A DNA stretch of 64,000 bases, taken from NCBI GenBank assembly GCA_013420905.1, contig JAAXNY010000005.1:3720001-3784000 (forward strand). Reading direction: 5' to 3'. Both the position numbers and the translations under genes were made by a program. Under the pieces are notes generated by a model, which was given only the letters and a program-made list of their open reading frames with translations, did not search any database and was not told the DNA's origin. How positions within the stretch are numbered: the first letter of the stretch is position 1; each line of letters starts with the position of its first letter. The stretch comes from Collybia mongolica (lineage: Eukaryota; Basidiomycota; Agaricomycetes; Agaricales; Clitocybaceae). Of the stretch, positions 1 to 11,126 are shown piece after piece.

Positions 1-944
1 GACACACTCTTGTGTATTCTGGTCGATTCACCCGGGGCTCTGCGCGCTTTCGAAGCCTCAGGCGGAGTACAAGCCATCGTCAAAATTCTCAAACGAGCTG
101 GTACTCCGCGAGAAGTCAGGCAAGTCACACAATATCTTCCGGTCGGCGTTCACATTGACTTTGATTTAATAGGATGAAATGCCTCGAATTCCTGTACTTT
201 TATTTGCTCGACGAGAATCCAACAGAAGCCAGTGGAAATGTTTCGTCGCCTTCTTTTGTTCCAACATCGCCACCGACAGCACCGACTACCCCACGCCGCC
301 CATCCAAGCCATACATTTCCAATAGACCACTTCGCCCATCATCTCAATACGGCTCATCTACATTCTCGTTTACGTCAACTTCCTCCACGTCCTCGCCATC
401 AGTGTCATCATCAAGATCAACTTCAGGCAGCTCCACACAGTCTTTTTCGTCAACATCATCCAACGCATCCTCTTCTACTACACCATCTTCAGTATCTTCA
501 TCTCCAGATAAAATATCAGCAATGCTTCCTCCCAAAACGCCGCCCAGTTCACCCCCTCTCGCATACAGGCAGCCACAACAGCTACAGCCACGGTCGTTGA
601 TGATGCTGAAGAAAGAGGTCGACTTCGTACCGCTGAGCCCAAAGAAAGCACAAGTATCTCGGCTCGGGGTTGGCGGTGTGTCTAGGCATACTCCTGGGAA
701 AAGTATCTCGAGGTCTAGGTTAGGTTCTGGGCCTGATAGTGATGGTCAACAGCATCGGCAGCCTGAATTACCAGAAACCCCAGGTCATGAGGGGAGCCGG
801 GGAGAAGAACGAGTGAAGTCGAGGGTCACACCAAGCAACTTCAAAACTACCGAGGAGAAGAAAGAGTTATTGGGCACTATGCTAGGTAATGTGGATGCAC
901 TTGTGGAAGGTGTGAGGAAAGCAGGGATCTGGGGATTAGGGTAG
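1..944 (+). CDS. Cdc14-family septation protein (SIN component), 5'-truncated
   Basis: This is the 3' part of a gene whose start lies outside the window. Exon 1..119 reads in frame into exon 173..944 across a 53-bp intron (120..172). That intron has a GC donor (AG|GCAAGT) and an AG acceptor. The joined reading runs through LVDSPGALRAFEASGG, then TPREVR-MKCLEFLYFYLLDE, which is the conserved core of the fungal Cdc14 family (the Cdc7 kinase partner of the septation initiation network, not the phosphatase of the same name). After the core comes about 150 residues of Ser/Pro/Thr-rich low complexity. The protein ends in the conserved tail TEEKKELLGTMLGNVDALVE...GIWGLG. The family acts at the spindle pole body to trigger septum formation; that role is transferred from the family. 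Confidence 0.85.
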
Positions 945-1065
945 ACTTGGGAAAAGTACATAGCTTGTATCCATGACCTATTATTGTATACCCTTGCTGT
1001 CTTGTGTACGTTTCTGCTTTCCGGGAACATATCATGAGAGTCACACAGCAACTCTTCTATTGGTG

Positions 1066-1515
1066 TTACGACCTCCACATCTTTCCAATGTTATCAACAG
1101 GTGGCGCGCCCCATACGAGCGTCTTGCGCTGGGGGTCAAGCAGGCGGGGGAACCGCGAATCTAGGTGTTGCAGCAGGCCTCGGCCGGGTGCCGGGGTTTG
1201 TGCTGTTGATATCGGTGACACCATCGAGGGAGATGAGGTTGGTGAAACAGACACCCCGGGCGTGGACGTAGCGGCGGCAATGGCAGCCTCCATTGTCTTT
1301 TTCTCTTCCTTCACACTCAACACCTCCGCAGCTGTCCCCGTTCGTGCGATTGCTCGTGCCTCTTCATCAACATCATCGAAGACGTCCTGCTTTACGGCGC
1401 TTATAGAGTATGCCCAGATTCCGACGGCGAGAGCACCCAGTGCGACACCTGTTAAAGCATTGCGGAGACGGTATGGCTCCCGTGCCCGTTTGAGGCCTGG
1501 GGACATTGTCTGCAC
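1066..1515 (-). CDS. COA3: Cytochrome c oxidase assembly factor 3, mitochondrial
   Basis: Single-exon gene for 149 aa. Near the N-terminus, a basic stretch (LKRAREPYRLRN) is followed by one hydrophobic membrane segment (ALTGVALGALAVGIWAYSISA) and then VKQDVFDDVDEEA. This order and these residues are the hallmark of the Coa3 coiled-coil family. Coa3 sits in the inner mitochondrial membrane and binds newly made Cox1, coupling its translation to complex IV assembly. The remaining 90 residues are Ala/Ser/Pro-rich and end in a short conserved-looking piece (TLVWGAPPVDNIGKMWRS). It is convergent with the Cdc14-like gene, with only about 120 bp between the stops. An open frame of 177 codons on the other strand is a shadow. 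Confidence 0.85.
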   Translation of the reverse strand: MQTMSPGLKRAREPYRLRNALTGVALGALAVGIWAYSISAVKQDVFDDVDEEARAIARTGTAAEVLSVKEEKKTMEAAIAAATSTPGVSVSPTSSPSMVSPISTAQTPAPGRGLLQHLDSRFPRLLDPQRKTLVWGAPPVDNIGKMWRS

Positions 1516-2107
1516 GAAAGCACGTTATTTCTTATGAAAAATGGTGATTGGGGACTTGAAGGCTCACCCCGGCCTTTGGACGGTAAGACTCATTGACCGT
1601 CTTTCTGTCAACATAGTGGGAGGTCTGTTGCGACATTTATGAGTCGATGCGAGGATGTTAGGATGGGTTGATGGAAAATGTTATACACGTGATCGGTTAA
1701 CTCCAGTGCCAAATGCCAACTATGTTCGATCATCATTCTATCACCCTCAACTCCTTGTCCTATCCCATTACACTGGTAGTCTAGTCTCAATATCTCCCCG
1801 GTCGAGCCAGTAAATATAATACTCAATACCAACAAAGCATGCAATTCAAGATTCAACAAGCATCTGCGACTGCCCAATAATGATCGGAATTCAAGTTATA
1901 CAAACGTAGGAAGAAAATATACATGCACATATCGTGTAATTCAAGGTACATAACGAAACAAGCGAAGGTAAGTACATTCAAATAATTTTACGAAATAATG
2001 GTAAACTGGCATCAGACACAAAGGGGGAACACACAATTGAAAATCTGAACAAGGAGCATGACATAGGCGAGATAAAGAGTAGACTTATTTTTCTGGGAGT
2101 ATATCGT
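1516..2107. other. Intergenic: COA3 upstream region and 3' flank of the first tandem copy
   Basis: No gene seen. The part from about 1900 to 2107 is the 3' flank of the first tandem secreted-protein gene. It resembles the flanks at about 4960-5126 and 7830-8003, so the duplication unit includes downstream DNA. Confidence 0.6.
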
Positions 2108-3305
2108 TTAAGCCACAACACTAGCCGGAGCAGCTGGTGGAGCTCCGGGTAAAGCAGCCGATTGGGGGGAATTCTTTGTAGGGATCGTGATTTGACCCCA
2201 AGGCGCAACTCCATACTTTCCTTCCTCAACGGTCAGATTCCATCCAGCGTCATCATAGCCAAGGCTAGGGAACCCGGACGGGACACTGATGCTGTATTTC
2301 CAGCCACCATCGGTCACGAAGAAGGTATTGGCGGAGCAGTCACAGCTCACGAGCTCGACGGCAGCAATGAGTCCTGCTGGACCACCAGTGTTGTTGGCAT
2401 ACACCGCAATCACAACCGTCGACGTTGGTGGGAAGTTAACCACATAACGTTGGGCGGAATTGAAGTCCGATCCTGATCCGACAACTAAGCCGTTCACGTA
2501 TAAAGTATACTCGTTGTCGGCGGCGAGGATGATGACGGCAGAGTTGACGAGGTCGCCGTTAGGTAGGTTGATTCTCTTGCGGAAAGCGCGTCCCCCAATG
2601 GGCGCGCTACCTCCGCTAACTTCGTTGGTCCAGATCCAATTTGCGGACTGAAGGGATGGGCCCTCTCCAGCGTTTGGACTGGCAGGAGCGGGAGGGATTG
2701 TGATCGCGTACCCTGGCACCGTGGGATAAGGGCCTTGGTCAAAAGCAGCTGGCCAGGTGCTGTCATCGAAGGCGACCTGCTCGAATCCAGCAGGAGCTTC
2801 CCCGGTTGCATGCCACTGTGTGTCGCTGACAATAGTGTGCGTGAAACCGTCGGCGTATTTGACTTGGATAGCGGCGAAAACGCCAGAGGGTGTGTTGGGC
2901 GGAACGTTCTGCGCTTCGACGGCAAAAACGTTACAACTATCAACGAGGCGAACGCAATAGCGTTGGGCTACATTATATGCGCTGATCGCACCGACCTTCC
3001 CGCCGTTGACATAAAGGGTGTATGCATCATCAGCATTGATGAGGATATCGGCGGACACTGGGACCTTGCCCGCAGGTGGAGTCCAGTCGCGGCGGAATGT
3101 CGCGTTTCCTGAAGGCTGCGCTCCTTTGGTGTCGAGGGGAGCTTTGTTCCATATATATCGGGAATCAGAGAAGTCTAGAGCGCCGACTGCTCCAACCATA
3201 CAGACTGCGAGTAGCATACATAGAAATGCTACATCGTGGAACTGAGTGAGTATCTTCGACATAAATTCAACGATAGCGTGGCTTACCCTTGGAGCCCTTC
3301 AACAT
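2108..3305 (-). CDS. Secreted tandem beta-sandwich (galactose-binding-like) protein, copy 1
   Basis: Two exons: 3287..3305 (19 nt, MLKGSK plus one base) and 2108..3228, with a 58-bp intron. I preferred this start to the in-frame ATG inside the intron because copies 2 and 3 have the same structure. The product is 379 aa. A signal peptide of about 22 residues (FLCMLLAVCMVGAVGA) is followed by two related domains. Each holds the pattern W..., a basic-aromatic strand, ADxxYTLYVNG, an AQRY strand, and a closing FDDSTW or YDDAGW motif. The YTLYVNG core recalls the N-terminal sugar-binding sandwich of bacterial rhamnosidases, so a secreted carbohydrate-binding or structural role is an inference. No catalytic motif and no C-terminal membrane anchor are seen. 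The tail is Ala/Pro-rich. Confidence 0.75.
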
Positions 3306-3383
3306 TGTAGCTATAATGTGGCAGATTCGACAATTAGAAAATAACTCGATTGCTCACTGCAGAATCGACTGGCCAACTCTTGG

Positions 3384-3391
3384 CTTTATAC
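3384..3391 (-). promoter_or_regulatory. TATA box of copy 1
   Basis: GTATAAAG on the minus strand, about 80 bp upstream of the start codon. The same TATAAAG core lies at a similar distance in copies 2 and 3, followed by similar sequence. Confidence 0.65.
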
Positions 3392-4399
3392 TTTTTTTTT
3401 GAATAATACAACTCCAATATGGTGACTTCCATTCTTTTTTGACATGAAGATATGCCGCAATCATCACGTCCTCGAGAAGCTCGACCCTTTTGTCAATAGG
3501 CGCCCGAAAATCTATCGAAAAAAAAAAAGAACGACCGATATACATTAGAATCGAAAGGATTAATGGGATAAATTTGGTGACTGTCATCGCATCGCAGAAC
3601 CGTAAACGATTCTCAATTTCGTGAACAGTGGGTTGCCTTTCCGTTTTACTGCTTAGTCCGAGATACTAACATACTATTCCATAGTGTCAGTTTTCGACAT
3701 CGCTTATGTGCAGTCCGATGACTGCCTGGAAGAATCCTCCCCTGGATGCCCCAAAAAAATTGAAAAAAATAAATTCTTGTCCATTCCACGGACTAGAAGT
3801 ATGCATGAACTGTATTGAACGTGCTTCTGTGCAAACAATCGGGTCCAAGCTAAACTCTTCCTTACACTTCAAAGCCTCACGAGCAGGGGGGTCTTTTGAG
3901 CATGTGGAATGTTAGTCAATAGGGTTGAAGGTACATGAAGAACCAGAAACCTTCTCGCAGAAGCTCATGTCGATCCAATCCCCGCCGACGGGCGAGTAAC
4001 GTTATCCTGCAGAAGGTTTGAATGAACCTGGAAATCGAGTACAACCCTCATTTGCCTTCAAGCGTCGAGGTATTGGGACCAGTCCCGCAGCGCGTATTAG
4101 TTGTAAATCAAAAGATAATGCCCCACGCACCATACTTTACAACCAACGAGCACGAAAACGAGGTGTTGGACACCCAAAGAGCCCATTCCCTGGAAATTTC
4201 CTTGCGGCTGCAGGACATCAAGATTTCGGCTCCAATATCGTGCGCCACCAGGAAAAGAATCAACAGCACGTTTATCGTTCTCAGACCCGTCAAATCACAA
4301 TAACTAAACCTCAATAAGCAGAGCATGTTCAACGTTTAGCGTGATCGGAGCGCCACACCCGACCTCAAAGCGTCATTCAATGCAGTCCCCAGTCAGTTA
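3392..4399. other. Intergenic, no gene recognised
   Basis: AT-rich sequence upstream of copy 1. It includes a TCCTCGAGAAGCT block near 3468 that recurs upstream of the other tandem copies. Short frames here have no recognisable product. Confidence 0.5.
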
Positions 4400-4745
4400 A
4401 TCAGACATGTGCGGCGACTCCGCAAATGTCAGGGCCAAGGACAACGCCCACTACACCAATGATAAGGATGAGCCATAAATGCGTAGCTGTATGGGGCAAG
4501 GTATACATGAACGGAAAGTGTGAAAAGTCAGTAATACAGTGTTGCGGAAGGGCAGTACAAAGAGGGGAGCCACGTTCTGTGGAGCGTGATAGAGGCGGTA
4601 TACAGTATTAGCCTCTTGAGAAGCGCGCTCAAGCCACAACACTAGAGAGGACTTTTTTGTGAGATTGTGCTTTGACCCAAGGAGCAGCCCCATGCCTTGG
4701 TTCAACAATCGCCAAGCGTTGTTACACTCAAGGCTGGGCAATCGC
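4400..4745 (-). pseudogene. Decayed 3' remnant of a fourth tandem copy, with its downstream flank
   Basis: From about 4620 to 4740 the plus strand reads like the 3' coding end of the neighbouring genes. It has AAGCCACAACACTAG, a TTTGACCCAAGG block, then TCGCCAAGCG and AAGGCTGGG at matching distances, but with indels that break the frame. From 4400 to 4620 it matches the 3' flank of copy 3: a TCAGAC.TGT.CGGCG block, then GGCAAG.TACATGAACG.AAA, then GAGCGTGATAGAGG. The match stops abruptly near 4745. It is a relic of tandem duplication, not an expressed gene. Confidence 0.7.
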
Positions 4746-5126
4746 ACTAGCGCCACATTTTCACCGCCATAGGCTGCCATCGATTACGGGGTAAGCACTT
4801 CATGATGTTATATTGTTCCCTCGAGAAAAGAACGTCGAATTCGAATATATCGAAACTTATAACCTTAGATTTGAAAGCGTCATCCAACGCCGTTAAACTA
4901 TTCAGATATTCCACTATGGAATGGTGAGAATTCAATATCGCCCGGTAGGGGATGAGGGGATACATGCATATTGTGTAATGCAAGGTACGTGAACAAAACG
5001 AGTGAAGGTAAGTACCAATAGTACTACGAACTAATGGTTAAAATGGTATAAAGGGGTATACAATCGAAAATCCGAACAAGGAGTGTGAGTAGGAGCGGTA
5101 TGGTGTTGTTTCTCTGGCACCGCCTT
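4746..5126. other. Intergenic, 3' flank of copy 2
   Basis: No gene. The portion from about 4960 on is the duplicated 3' flank of copy 2, with blocks such as GTGTAATGCAAGGTAC and GTGAAGGTAAGTAC shared with copy 1. Confidence 0.5.
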
Positions 5127-6319
5127 TTAAGCCACAACACTAGCCGGAGCAGCTGATGGAGCTCCAGGCAAAGCAGCCGATTGTGGGGAATTCTGTGTAG
5201 GGATCGTGATTTGACCCCAAGGCGCAACTCCGTACTTTCCTTCATCGATCGCCGGATTCCATCCAGCATCATTGTAACCAAGACTAGGGAACCCGTCTGG
5301 GACACTGATGCTGTATTTCCAGCCACCGTCGGTCACAAAGAAGTGATTATCGGAGCAGTCACAGCTCACGAGCTCGACGGCAGCAATGAGTCCTGCTGGA
5401 CCACCAGCGTTATTGGCATACACCGCAATCACAACGGTCGACGTCGGTGGGAAGTTAACCACAAATCGTTGTGCAGACCGGAAATCCCTGCCTGAACCAA
5501 CAACCAAGCCGTTCACGTATAGAGTATATTCGTTGTCGGCGGCGAGGATGATGACGGCGGAGTTGACGAGATCACCGTTGGCGAGGTTGATTTTCTTGCG
5601 GAAAGCGCGTCCCCCAATAGGCGCGCTACCTCCGCTAACTTCGTTGGTCCAGATCCAATTTGCGGATTGGAGAGATGGGCCTGCCCCAGCGTTTGGACTG
5701 GCAGGTGCGGGAGGAATTGTGATCGCATATCCCGGCTTTGTAGGATAAGGCCCTTGGTCAAAGGCAGCTGGCCAGGTACTGTCATCGAACGCTACCTGCT
5801 CAAATCCAGCAGGCGCATTCCCAGTTGCATGCCACTGAGTGTTGCTGACAATAGTATCCGTGAAACCGTCAGTATACTTGACTTGGATGGCGGTGAGGAC
5901 ACCGGCGGGCGTGTTGTCAGGGACATTCTGAGCTTCAATGGCAAATGTATTGCAGTCATCGACGAGGCGGACGCAATAGCGTTGAGCAGCATTGATAACG
6001 TTACTACTCCCGACTTTCCCACCATTGACAAATAATGTGTATACGTCGTCGGCGTTGATGAGGATATCTGCGGACACTGGGACCTTGCCCGGGGGCGGAG
6101 TCCAGTCACGGCGGAACGTCGCATTTCCGGTGCGCTGCGCGCCATTGGGGCCGATAGGGGCGCTTTTCCAGATGTACCCTGAATTCGAGAAGTCTAGGGC
6201 ATTGACCGCTCCGGCAATGCAGACTACGAGTAGCATGCACAAAAGGGCTAAGTTGTAAAAGTGAGCGGGTGAGGTTTATCTAGTGGCTTGGTGGACTCAC
6301 ACTTGGGATTCTGTAACAT
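5127..6319 (-). CDS. Secreted tandem beta-sandwich (galactose-binding-like) protein, copy 2
   Basis: Two exons: 6301..6319 (MLQNPK plus one base) and 5127..6247, with a 53-bp intron. The product is 379 aa, the same length as copies 1 and 3. The signal peptide reads SLLCMLLVVCIAGAVNA, and mature LDFSNSGYIWKSAP follows. Both repeats keep YTLFVNG or YTLYVNG, the AQR(Y/F) strand and the terminal DDSTW or DAGW box. Cysteines are conserved in pairs (CVRLVDDC; CDC). It is closer to copy 3 than to copy 1 (shared GPNGAQRTGNATF and VPDNTPAGVLTAIQV). Function unknown; sugar binding at the cell surface or in the secretome is an inference. Confidence 0.75.
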
Positions 6320-6397
6320 GGTGCCTGTAAGAAACAAAGGAATTCGAGAAAGAGGAACTGACTGCTCTCTGGAGAATTAACTGGTGAATCCCCCAGG

Positions 6398-6405
6398 CTT
6401 TATAC
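6398..6405 (-). promoter_or_regulatory. TATA box of copy 2
   Basis: GTATAAAG on the minus strand, about 80 bp before the start codon, in a context matching copies 1 and 3. Confidence 0.65.
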
Positions 6406-8003
6406 AAACTCCCTGCAGTGGATGATACCTTTCTGGGATCATCATTTCTTTTTCATTATTGAGTCGAAGTTTATTTGATCGTCAAGTCCTCGAGAAGCTA
6501 GAATACGTCAAAATTGCTACTAGACGCATGGGATGCACTCGGAGTCGATAGCAGCGAGTAGCAATATCTATTTATTCCGATCTGCACTATCAGATATCGG
6601 ACGCACTGTTGGGGTCGTTGTGTTACTTATGGTCAACAATTTCTGAGAGTCACTCAGACTTACTCTCTCGAATATTCGCCTGTCTTATTTCTCGCTCTCG
6701 TTCACACATTATTTACTATGTTTACTATATTGATATCTACCTCCACTAATGAAAGCTAATTGTATCGAAGGCGCTTGAGGCCTATCCCATGGCCTAGTAA
6801 ACTCCATTCTCACATACATTTTAGTGGACAGGAGAGCGCCACTAGTCAATCAAGCTGAGGCCTTCGAGGCAGCCTGTACATTGAGAACTGGCAACCTTCT
6901 TGCAATAGTTCACATCGAGTCAGTATCTTACGACAGCTGTATAAAATTAGACAGAAGCTTATCCAGACCTAATTATATAGATGGTAATAATCCCGTAAGC
7001 GGAGTGGTATTTCGAGCCGTCTATTGTTTTATCAGGTGTCCTATTTTCCAGAAGTACCACCAAATCGGACAGGAAACGGGCATGGGTGCCCTGTTTATTA
7101 GTCGGTCTATGAATTCGTTCAAACCTTTGTTTTGGTCACTACCTTCACACCAGTAGCTCGTAGTCATTTAGGCCAAGAGCTGTTGTGGGAAAGAACTGTA
7201 AACGAAACTACGAATGGAACCCGCCCGACGGACGTGTAATCAGTCCAGAACCCCACGTATGACTCGCATATATCAGCTGGACCCTTTCGAGAACTAACGC
7301 AATGATGGTCCAGGTTTGTTACGAGACTCGAAGTTTTGCTTGACACGATTCTGTGACCTCAAGGTTTAAGCTCCCTTCAAGGCCTCGAATTAATGATGTT
7401 CAGTGTGCTAGAGTAAGGTTCAACTGGAGTCACGTGTGTAACATTTTCCGATCAAATTTGTTGAAAGCGGCAACTTGAAGCCACTCACCTAGCACTTTCC
7501 TAGGGTTCCAGATCTCCCTTGTAGAGCACAAGAATGAGGACGAGCCGACACGCGAGATCCAATACATCACTTTGACTTTGATGTAGCACCAGAAAAAGAA
7601 CCATTAAAAGCTGGATAGAATCTTTGAAATGACCATGTAACCTCGTGAGTGGTCGACATCACTGTGGTACTGAAAAACAGTAAACTTATCTAGTTCTCAC
7701 CGTATAACCGCGTTTCTGACAGGCCACCCAATCCGAAAGTTTTTCCTGGATTATGTATCAGACGTGTCCGGCGGCTCAGAAGGCCATTACTGGTAGATAA
7801 TGGTGAGTGATTAACTACGAATAAACGTCTGTGTAAGGCAAGATACATGAACGAAAATGCTAGGGGTAAGTACGTCCAAACGTAAGTCTACGAAAGAGTG
7901 GTACCCATAAACAGGGGATATATTAAAATCAGCAATCGACCAAGGAGCGTGATGTAGATAAAGATAGAGGTGGTATAAGGTTTTTCATTTGGGACTCGTG
8001 CAT
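6406..8003. other. Intergenic between copies 2 and 3
   Basis: No gene seen in about 1.6 kb. The stretch from about 7740 is the 3' flank of copy 3 and is also present, decayed, at 4400-4620. Confidence 0.5.
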
Positions 8004-9196
8004 TCAAGCCACAACACTAGCCGGGGCGGCTGCAGGAGCTCCAGATACGGGTCCCGATTGAGGTGAATTCGTTGTAGGGATCGTGGTTTGACCCCAAGGC
8101 GCTACTCCGTACTTTCCTTCATCAATCGCCAGATTCCATCCAGCGTCATTAAAGCCAAGGCTAGGGAACCCGTCTGGGACACTGATGCTGTATTTCCAGC
8201 CACCGTCGGTCACAAAGAAGTGATTATCGGAGCAGTCACAGCTCACGAGCTCGACGGCAGCAATGAGTCCTGCTGGACCACCAGCGTTATTGGCATACAC
8301 CGCAATCACAACGGTCGACGTTGGTGGGAAATTAACCACAAATCGTTGTGCGAACCGGAAATCCCTGCCTGAACCAACAACCAAGCCGTTCACGTATAAA
8401 GTATACTCGTTGTCGGCGGCGAGGATGATGACGGCGGAGTTGACGAGATCACCGTTGGCGAGGTTGATTTTCTTGCGGAAAGCGCGTCCCCCAATGGGCG
8501 CGCTACCTCCGCTAACTTCGTTGGTCCAGATCCAATTTGCGGATTGGAGAGATGGGCCTGCCCCAGCGTTTGGATTGGCAGGAGCGGGAGGAAGTGTGAT
8601 TGGATAGCCTGGCTTGGTGGGATAAGGGCCTTGGTCAAAAGCAGCTGGCCAGGTGCTGTCATCGAAGGCCACCTGCTCGAATCCAGCAGGAGCGTTCCCA
8701 GTTGCATGCCACTGAGTGTCGCTGACGATGGTGTCCGTGAAACCGTCGGTATACCTGACTTGGATGGCGGTGAGGACACCGGCGGGCGTGTTGTCAGGGA
8801 CATTCTGAGCTTCAATGGCAAATGTATTGCAGTCATCGACGAGGCGGACGCAGTAGCGTTGAGCAGCTGTGATAAGGTTGCTACTCCCAACTTTTCCGCC
8901 ATTGACGAACAAGGTGTATACGTCGTCGGCGTTGATGAGGATATCTGCAGATACTGGGACCCTGCCCGGGGGCGGAGTCCAGTCACGGCGGAACGTCGCA
9001 TTTCCGGTACGCTGCGCGCCATTGGGGCCAGTAGGAGCGCTTTTCCAGATGTACCCGGAACTCGAGAAGTCTAGGGCATTAACTGCTCCAGTCATGCAGA
9101 CTGCGAGCAGCATGCACAGAAGGGCTAAATCGTAAATGTGAGTTCTTGGCGTTCATCCAGTGGGTCGGCGAACTTACATTTGGAACCCTGCAACAT
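8004..9196 (-). CDS. Secreted tandem beta-sandwich (galactose-binding-like) protein, copy 3
   Basis: Two exons: 9178..9196 (MLQGSK plus one base) and 8004..9124, with a 53-bp intron. The product is 379 aa, with a signal peptide (SLLCMLLAVCMTGAVNA) and the same two-domain layout as copies 1 and 2. It ends in TGA where the other two end in TAA. The C-terminal linker differs (TNSPQSGPVSGAPAAAPASVVA). High nucleotide identity to copy 2 through the coding part points to recent duplication or gene conversion. The frame is fully intact in all three copies, which suggests they are maintained. Confidence 0.75.
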
Positions 9197-9278
9197 GGCG
9201 ATTGTAAAACGAAGGAATTCGACAACTAAGAAGAGAGGAATCGACTGCCTACTGGAGAACCAACTAACTAACCACGGG

Positions 9279-9286
9279 CTTTATAT
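9279..9286 (-). promoter_or_regulatory. TATA box of copy 3
   Basis: ATATAAAG on the minus strand, followed by GCCCGTGG, about 85 bp before the start codon. Same position as in copies 1 and 2. Confidence 0.65.
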
Positions 9287-9599
9287 GCATTCGCCACTGT
9301 GGACGAAATTGTTTTGGGATCTTAACTTCAATTCTTTGCTGTCATGTTCATTTGTCCTGTCATGAGCCCACTTCTCAAGAAGTTTGAACTTATCTCCGCT
9401 GAACCCACAGAATGTCTTTGGAAGCCCATGGGCAGTAAACGCGACCAAAGACAGCGTTGGCTGCCTCGAAGATGATTTCGAGGGCTTTCCTGGCACTGTC
9501 GGGTGCTCTAGAAAGTTATAGAATAGTTGTAATTTCATTTCATCTCTCGCTCACTCCTAATTTCGCTCGTATTTCTTCAATGGGAGCTTACTGATAATG

Positions 9600-9616
9600 C
9601 CCCCCCCCCCCCCCCC
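9600..9616. repeat. Homopolymer of 17 C
   Basis: Uninterrupted run of C on the plus strand between the copy 3 upstream region and the duplicated block further right. Confidence 0.9.
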
Positions 9617-9954
9617 AGTTCCTGGTTATCAATGCGATCTTCCATGCTTCAAGCTTCCAATGGCAATTTCATATTGCTTCGTGTCCATCTAGTCCTACTC
9701 GAGCTATATTAAGTCAGTTTGCAAAAACGTCCGGCGATTTGTTGAGCTAGAAGCACGTCAATGCTGTACGGGATCGCTTTCTTGTCAGAGGGCTTTGATC
9801 TATTCCGGTATCAGCCCGCTCTTGCAATCACTCATGTGCCAAGAAATACCCAGGAGGATCTAAGGCGCCTGGAATACTCTAGTAAAGGAAAATTGGATGG
9901 GCGTCAAGAATCAACTTGCACATGTCATCCTGGGCGTTACATGCCATCAAACGA

Positions 9955-10135
9955 ATGTTATGTTGTTTTCAGAATTCTAACTTTAATTCTTCGTTGCCAT
10001 GTTCCCTGTTAAATGACAGTCTCGAGAAGTTCGAACTTGTTTCCACCAAGTGCGCAATGGGCGGTAGGGATTTAATCGGCGGTAAATACGATGGGCGCAA
10101 TTTTGAGGGCCGTCCTGGCATCGCAGAATGGTGGA
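9955..10135 (-). repeat. Duplicated upstream region without a gene (promoter-side remnant of a tandem copy)
   Basis: This block repeats, with divergence, the region at about 9318-9510 upstream of copy 3. Shared pieces in order are: CTAACTT(T/C)AATTCTT near a CCATGTTC, then CTCGAGAAGTTCGAACTT, then ATTT(T/C)GAGGGC..TCCTGGCA. No coding part follows it. It marks another duplication whose gene has been lost. Confidence 0.6.
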
Positions 10136-11126
10136 AGGTCTCCGTCAGTGACGAGTATTCATCCCAATCAGTCCCATTTCTGCATGTGCGCAGTGTACAA
10201 TATGAAAACCAGCAGTTCCCCCACAAATTCACGTTGGTAAAACACCTAGTGCCTGATTCCTAACGCGACCTTCCATTCACTCAATTCACTAGTGACGGAG
10301 GCTTTCGTAAACCATTTGATCTAGAAGGATACCTCTTTCTTCTCATTAGTGTTCCTGTGAGCAGCCCGACCCGGAGCCCATTCCTGCGACACCTCAAATG
10401 CTGAGAATATCACAGGCGAGGCACCTAGAATGGTATCATAAACGCAAGACGATGACGGGCGTCAAGAATTGTGCTTCACGCACCTATCTCGCGTCGATTC
10501 GGTGCCAAGCGCCGAGTGTGGGAACAATGTGAGAGCAAGTGTCCGAGCAAAACCTTTCTTCATCCAATACGCAACTTGCACTAATTTAGGAACACCTGAG
10601 GCGCTTTTCACTTACGTCGCCGTTCTAAAAAGCAAGGGGAAGTATTCAAAATTTGATTCGGCTGGATGACCCGCACTGCTCTAAACTTGCTCCCATGAGA
10701 AGGCGTTTTAGTGCTGGTGCAATCCACACCAGTACACACGTCCGAATCAAGCCTGAATTGCTTATAAGTTAAGTTATTCTTGCAGGGCTGATGAGTCTGT
10801 TTCCCATCTGGCTCTAGGCAAGCCAGGCTCTTATAACACTCTCGTCATTTATTGACCAAATAGAAGAATCGGGGAATATCGGATGTAGTTGATGTTTCAG
10901 CATTCAGGAAGTGCACCCCATGAACATCGGAACTTCTGGGGATGTGAGGACGCTCAATGTCGTGGGGGGAATAACTTCCCTCGCTTGGTCTACTTCCAGT
11001 GTATCAGCCACTCATTTGTTGTATAGCACACAAGGAAAGTAGAGTACAAATACCGCCCACTGTTAGTACATCAAAACAAAACAAAACAGTTCGTAGACAG
11101 GACAGTTACCAGTCATGCCTTGGATT
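10136..11126. other. Intergenic, nothing recognised
   Basis: About 1 kb with only short frames and no recognisable product. It lies downstream of the MoCo gene, which ends at 11127. Confidence 0.5.

Noticed and set aside
1004..1537. 177-codon plus-strand frame
   Set aside because: It is a shadow of COA3, whose minus-strand product is clearly conserved.
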